In this document: one piece after another, positions 14,310-17,500 of the stretch | Numbering within the stretch: position 1 is the first letter of the stretch | Layout of the letters: the number at the start of each line of letters is the position of its first letter | Assembly (NCBI GenBank): GCA_964469935.1 | Contig: CAYXZQ010000038.1 | Location: 1 to 17,500 of the forward strand | Length of the DNA: 17,500 nucleotides | Direction of reading: 5' to 3' | Origin: CAYXZQ01 sp964469935 | GTDB taxonomy: Archaea; Nanobdellota; Nanobdellia; Woesearchaeales; DSVV01 | The notes under the pieces: generated by a model | What the model was told of the DNA's origin: nothing | The model's input: only the letters and a program-made list of their open reading frames with translations | Database searches by the model: none | Program-made: the position numbers and the translations under genes

Positions 14310-16824
14310 ATTCAGCGATGTCAGCTAGGAACCGTCGCAGGGTCTTTGCCACGTGCTCTGGCTGGGTGCTCAGGACCTTCGCTGTCCCTGCAAGGGCGTC
14401 TCCGTCGAATTTCTCGTCTGAATGCGGTTCAAGGTCTTTCTTTGCCAGCTTTGCGCCCTTTTTACTGGCCTTCTTCACCTTTTTCCAGAGCGCAAAGACC
14501 TCTTCTGCCCTTGCGGGCACGCGCTCAGGCGACACGCCAAGGAGCTTTGCTGCCTCGGCAAGGACGTCTTCCTCAGCGCTCATCGACTTCTCAGCTGCCT
14601 TTCCTGCGGTGAATGTCAGCCTCACGACCCCGTCCTGTATCTTGGTGGATTTCTCGATCCTGATACGCCCTGTCTCGCCTGTCGAGTTGAGATGCGTCCC
14701 TCCGCATGCCTCGACATCTACCCCCGGTATCTCGACTATCCTGACATTCTTGCCAGGCACTGCGCCGCCCTGGTATATCTCCATGCCGAACCTGTCCTCG
14801 GCCTCCCTTCTTGGATAGAACTTCTTGTTTATCCTGATGTCCTTGTCGACGATGCTGTTCGCCTCGTCCTCTATCTTCTTCAGCTCAATGTCGGAGACCG
14901 ACTGGTAATGGGTAATGTCGAGGTGCGCCTTCTCCTCTGTCTTCTTCGCCCCTGCCTGGAACACGTGGGAGCCGAGCACCCTCCTTGCAGCAGCATTGAT
15001 TATGTGGGTCGCCGTGTGGTGCTGTGAGAGCTGTTTTCTTGCAACAGAGTCGACTTTTCCTGATATATCATCTCCTGCTCTGAATTTCGGCCTCTTCTTC
15101 AAAACGTGCACGATGACTGCGCCCTGCTTGAACACGTCGACTACCTCCTCCCCTCCCAGATCTCCCTTGTCATGGAGCTGGCCGCCTGATGTGGGGTAGA
15201 ACAGGGTCTGGTCGAGCACCACCTTGTTTTCGATGACCCTGAGCACTTTTGCCATGAAATCCGTCCTTGAGTAGTCCTCGAAATAATTGGCCCTTGTCTC
15301 AGGCATGTCGTCAAGGTCGAGAGAGAAGTCCTTCTTTGTCGCATGGACCTGCGCCCTCTGCTCGTGCATCTCTGCTATCTTGCCGAAGAAATTGTCAGGG
15401 ATCCTGATCTTCTTGCCGTGCTTCTCTGCCTCCTCCCTGATGAGCTCCGGCGCGATGCCGTTCGAGTCATAGAGCCCGAGCAGCATACTCTCTGTTATGT
15501 CCTTGTCAATGATGCTTTTAACAATCTGCCTGGTCTTTGCCTTTGTGGCCTCGTATTTTTTCTTCTCAACATCGAGGATCTTCTCTATGTTGTCAAGGTT
15601 CTTCATGAGTTCAGGAAATATGGGCTTGAGATACTCAGCATGCCACCTGCAGACATCTGAAAGGCTGATGTCCCATCCGTACTTGTCGATGAACGAGAGC
15701 GCGCGCCGTATCAGCACCCTGAGGTTGTAGCCTCCACCGACATTCGAAGGCAGGGCGCCGTCATTGAGAGTGAGAAGCAGCACCCTTGCGTGGTCAGCGA
15801 TTGAGAATATGCCTGAGAGCGGAAGGACCTTTGCCTTGAGCTCCTCTGTCTTCATGCCAAGCAGGCCTGCGACCTCCTTCCATGCTGCCTCTATGTCGTC
15901 GATCTCGTCGATGTTGAGCCTGCCTGAGAGCGGGACATACTTCTTCATGAAATCCTCGTCTATCTCCATGCCGGTCTTATCGAGAAGCTTGTCGATGACA
16001 GTCGGGTATATCGCCTGATGCTGGGTCGATGTCGCCTGCGTGAACCAGGCATTCCTCTCCATGCCCATTCCCATGTCAAGCACCTTGAGCCTGAGGTCGA
16101 CAAGCTCGTCGTCAGGGGTCTGCTCATATAACATATAGACCTGGTTGCCGAGCTCGAGGCCCCGTGAGAAGTATTCCATGCACGGCCCTGCATTGCCCCC
16201 GCCTGCCCAGGCATCCTCGTGGAATGTCAGCTCGCTGTCAGGAATGCCAAGTCCGTCATTTAGCCATTTCTTGATGTCCTCGAACACCCTGTCCTGGTCC
16301 CACTCGTCCTTCGGCACGAACATGTGCTGGCCTATCATGACAAAACCGGTGTTATGGCCTGCTGTTATGCCGATATTCTCTATGTCGACGAACCTCAGGC
16401 AGAACTGCGGGATTACGAGCGGGTTTGCAGGGGGCTCCACCTCGCCTGAGACGACAAAGGGCTGGAATGCCGCAATCGATGCGATTGTGAAGTCCATTGT
16501 CGGGTTCCATCTTGAGACCACAGGATACCTGTCTATGGGAGTATAGCCGAGGCTTCTGAACATCTTGGCGAAATCCTGCCAGACCTCAATGTAGGTCAGT
16601 TTCTTCTTCGAAGGGTTGTCCTTGAAGAAGCGGAAGCCTCCTGAGCACATGGAATCCCCGCAGATGTCCTGGTCATCATGGGTTGTCCAGAAGAAAAGCC
16701 CGCAGCTCTTGCATTTCTTTCTCATGAATCCGTATTTCTTCAGGGTCTTTGTAGCATAGTACTTGTCAGGGTCCTTTGACGCAGCCTTCTTTATGTCTTT
16801 CTTTAGCTCTTTTGCTGTGCGCAT
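14293..16824 (-). CDS. alaS: Alanyl-tRNA synthetase, archaeal type with unusual C-terminus
   Basis: Charges tRNA(Ala) with alanine. Started at the ATG 16822-16824 it has 843 residues. An N-terminal zinc ribbon (Cys38, Cys41, Cys55, Cys60 in CKSC...CGDSMC) marks the archaeal form. The class II core includes RYPVVSRW, ASIAAFQPFVVSGEVEPPAN and QFCLRFVDIENIG; DMGMGMERNAW and GGGYNLRVLIRRAL follow. The editing domain has SGGQLHDKG, HHTATH (His603, His607) and CGGTH (Cys707, His711). The last 95 residues lack a normal C-Ala domain and instead hold two copies of a helical motif (AAKLLGVSPERV and TAKVLSTQPEHV). The frame stays open 20 codons upstream, but a TATA-like box about 30 bases before 16824 crosses that extension. 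Its 3' end overlaps the membrane-protein start by 17 bases. Confidence 0.96.
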   Translation of the reverse strand: MRTAKELKKDIKKAASKDPDKYYATKTLKKYGFMRKKCKSCGLFFWTTHDDQDICGDSMCSGGFRFFKDNPSKKKLTYIEVWQDFAKMFRSLGYTPIDRYPVVSRWNPTMDFTIASIAAFQPFVVSGEVEPPANPLVIPQFCLRFVDIENIGITAGHNTGFVMIGQHMFVPKDEWDQDRVFEDIKKWLNDGLGIPDSELTFHEDAWAGGGNAGPCMEYFSRGLELGNQVYMLYEQTPDDELVDLRLKVLDMGMGMERNAWFTQATSTQHQAIYPTVIDKLLDKTGMEIDEDFMKKYVPLSGRLNIDEIDDIEAAWKEVAGLLGMKTEELKAKVLPLSGIFSIADHARVLLLTLNDGALPSNVGGGYNLRVLIRRALSFIDKYGWDISLSDVCRWHAEYLKPIFPELMKNLDNIEKILDVEKKKYEATKAKTRQIVKSIIDKDITESMLLGLYDSNGIAPELIREEAEKHGKKIRIPDNFFGKIAEMHEQRAQVHATKKDFSLDLDDMPETRANYFEDYSRTDFMAKVLRVIENKVVLDQTLFYPTSGGQLHDKGDLGGEEVVDVFKQGAVIVHVLKKRPKFRAGDDISGKVDSVARKQLSQHHTATHIINAAARRVLGSHVFQAGAKKTEEKAHLDITHYQSVSDIELKKIEDEANSIVDKDIRINKKFYPRREAEDRFGMEIYQGGAVPGKNVRIVEIPGVDVEACGGTHLNSTGETGRIRIEKSTKIQDGVVRLTFTAGKAAEKSMSAEEDVLAEAAKLLGVSPERVPARAEEVFALWKKVKKASKKGAKLAKKDLEPHSDEKFDGDALAGTAKVLSTQPEHVAKTLRRFLADIAEYEKSI

Positions 16825-16846
16825 GATGTCTCTAGGAAGATAGAGG

Positions 16847-16860
16847 TTATTTAAATAATT
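16847..16860 (-). promoter_or_regulatory. TATA-like box of alaS
   Basis: Minus-strand AATTATTTAAATAA, centred about 30 bases before the ATG at 16824, giving a leader of only a few bases. It supports the 843-residue start and separate transcription from the gene upstream. Confidence 0.55.
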
Positions 16861-16890
16861 GCCTGAAATGCCCCTGTCCAGCATACGGAA

Positions 16891-17500
16891 TCATCTATGA
16901 TGCCTGTGGACCTGGTTGTAGTATATCGCAGCATTCTGGTTCTGCTGGTTGATATGCTGCTGAATCATCTGCCTGTTGTAATCCTCGTTGAATCGCCTGT
17001 TCCAGTTATCCGGATTGAACTGCTCATTGTATCTTTCAGGCAGGAATTGCCTGTTCCAATCATCGGCTGTCGTTGGTTTGTTTTCGGGCTTGCTGTTATA
17101 ATAGCCCTTGTTTGGATTGGGGTCGGATGGGATTAAAAATTCAGCTGCCGGCTTGTCCTGTTCCGAATTCTTATTATTCAGGATATCGCCCAGGGTGTGC
17201 CCGGACTGCGATGGCGTGTCAAGAGGCAGGCAACCGCCTTTTGAGGGAGAGTAATGGGGCGTAGATCCCCCATCAGATGGCGAGTCCAGAGGCAGTGAAC
17301 CGCCTTTTGAGGGTGAGTATAAAGGGGAATAACCCTTCTCATTCCCAATGTCAACCTCTTCTATGGTGACTGTGCCCGTGCTGCCTGGCCTGTCCTTCTT
17401 GCCATGATACGAAGGCTGCTTCGTGTAAATATTTCCGGGCTGCTCATCTTTCTTTGGCTCCTCTGCCGGTATCGTGCTTAATGCCTTTGGATATCCATAA
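16891..17500 (-). CDS. Repeat-rich, probably disordered protein (5' end beyond window)
   Basis: An open minus-strand frame enters from the right edge and stops at TGA 16891-16893, giving 202 visible residues. I recognise no family. Composition is extreme: the first part is rich in Pro, Ser, Gly and Lys; the end is rich in Asn, Gln, Arg and Tyr and closes with HRHHR. Two repeat types are seen. A 22-residue unit reads YSPSKGGSLPLDSPSDGG and then YSPSKGGCLPLDTPSQSG. An 18-residue unit reads DWNRQFLPERYNEQFNP and then NWNRRFNEDYNRQM. No hydrophobic segment or Cys pair is visible, so this part is probably unstructured; any folded or membrane domain would be beyond the edge. Frame integrity over 600 bases and in-frame repeat lengths (66 and 54 bases) support real coding. 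It lies 66 bases upstream of alaS. Confidence 0.7.
   Translation of the reverse strand, partial: YGYPKALSTIPAEEPKKDEQPGNIYTKQPSYHGKKDRPGSTGTVTIEEVDIGNEKGYSPLYSPSKGGSLPLDSPSDGGSTPHYSPSKGGCLPLDTPSQSGHTLGDILNNKNSEQDKPAAEFLIPSDPNPNKGYYNSKPENKPTTADDWNRQFLPERYNEQFNPDNWNRRFNEDYNRQMIQQHINQQNQNAAIYYNQVHRHHR
16995..17058 (-). repeat. 54-base imperfect coding repeat
   Basis: The ten-base block GCCTGTTCCA occurs at 16995-17004 and 17049-17058, 54 bases (18 codons) apart, within the Asn/Gln-rich tail of the same protein. The surrounding codons give the related peptides NWNRRFNEDYNRQ and DWNRQFLPERYNEQ. A partial third block, GCCTGTT, lies at 16971. Confidence 0.55.
17211..17327 (-). repeat. Tandem 66-base coding repeat, two copies
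   Basis: Copies begin at 17211 and 17277 (plus-strand coordinates) and agree closely over the first 49 bases or so, sharing the block AACCGCCTTTTGAGGG exactly. The 66-base period equals 22 codons, so the repeat keeps frame inside the disordered protein. Confidence 0.8.

Noticed and set aside
16825..16884. 20-codon N-terminal extension of AlaRS
   Set aside because: It covers the TATA-like box and precedes the normal archaeal AlaRS N-terminus.
1..17500. CRISPR array, tRNA, rRNA, transposase or phage genes
   Set aside because: Reading the gaps and both strands showed no repeat-spacer pattern, cloverleaf or known mobile-element protein.

Overview
The window reads as an archaeal chromosome segment of about 50% GC, most likely from a DPANN lineage (Woesearchaeota/Pacearchaeota-like); that assignment is my inference. 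Supporting signs: many genes have a TATA-like box centred about 26 bases before the start codon (leaderless or very short leaders), there is an archaeal-type alanyl-tRNA synthetase with an N-terminal zinc ribbon, a stand-alone AlaX editing protein, a stand-alone LigD-type phosphoesterase, a DUF5679 zinc ribbon and a conserved archaeal AAA ATPase. Several genes are nevertheless of bacterial type: class I GAPDH, an AroG-type DAHP synthase and a DNA polymerase that resembles E. coli Pol II from end to end.

Layout. 1-7267 is one long minus-strand run: partial GAPDH, DAHP synthase, a HAD-like protein with a decayed active site, tRNA-dihydrouridine synthase, PEP synthase, an AAA ATPase with a winged helix, and a 48-residue zinc ribbon. 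Most of these have their own promoter; dus and the HAD gene probably share one. From 7487 the plus strand carries the phosphoesterase and AlaX. AlaX meets head-on a small AT-rich minus-strand pair (DUF5678-like protein and retropepsin-like protease), the two stops interlocking in one TTAA. Next on the plus strand come an unusual 562-residue PurM-superfamily protein and the Pol II-like polymerase. The polymerase converges, with a 3-base gap, on a minus-strand pair of a lycopene-cyclase-like membrane protein and AlaRS, whose ends overlap by 17 bases. The right edge holds the 3' part of a repeat-rich, disordered protein.

Functional links. PEP synthase, GAPDH and DAHP synthase sit around the PEP/triose node; PEP synthase makes PEP that DAHP synthase consumes. 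AlaRS and AlaX give two layers of alanyl-tRNA proofreading. Polymerase and phosphoesterase are replication/repair functions, and the AAA ATPase may be.

Four starts are better placed downstream of the longest open frame, on promoter or ribosome-binding-site evidence: AAA ATPase (7076), zinc ribbon (7267), DUF5678-like (9233) and AlaRS (16824). Most notable for follow-up: the PurM-like protein with an apparent N-N-C module layout, the Pol II-like polymerase with a clamp-binding-like tail, the AlaRS whose C-terminal domain is replaced by a duplicated helical motif, and the AT-rich DUF5678/protease pair. I found no CRISPR array, tRNA, rRNA or insertion sequence.
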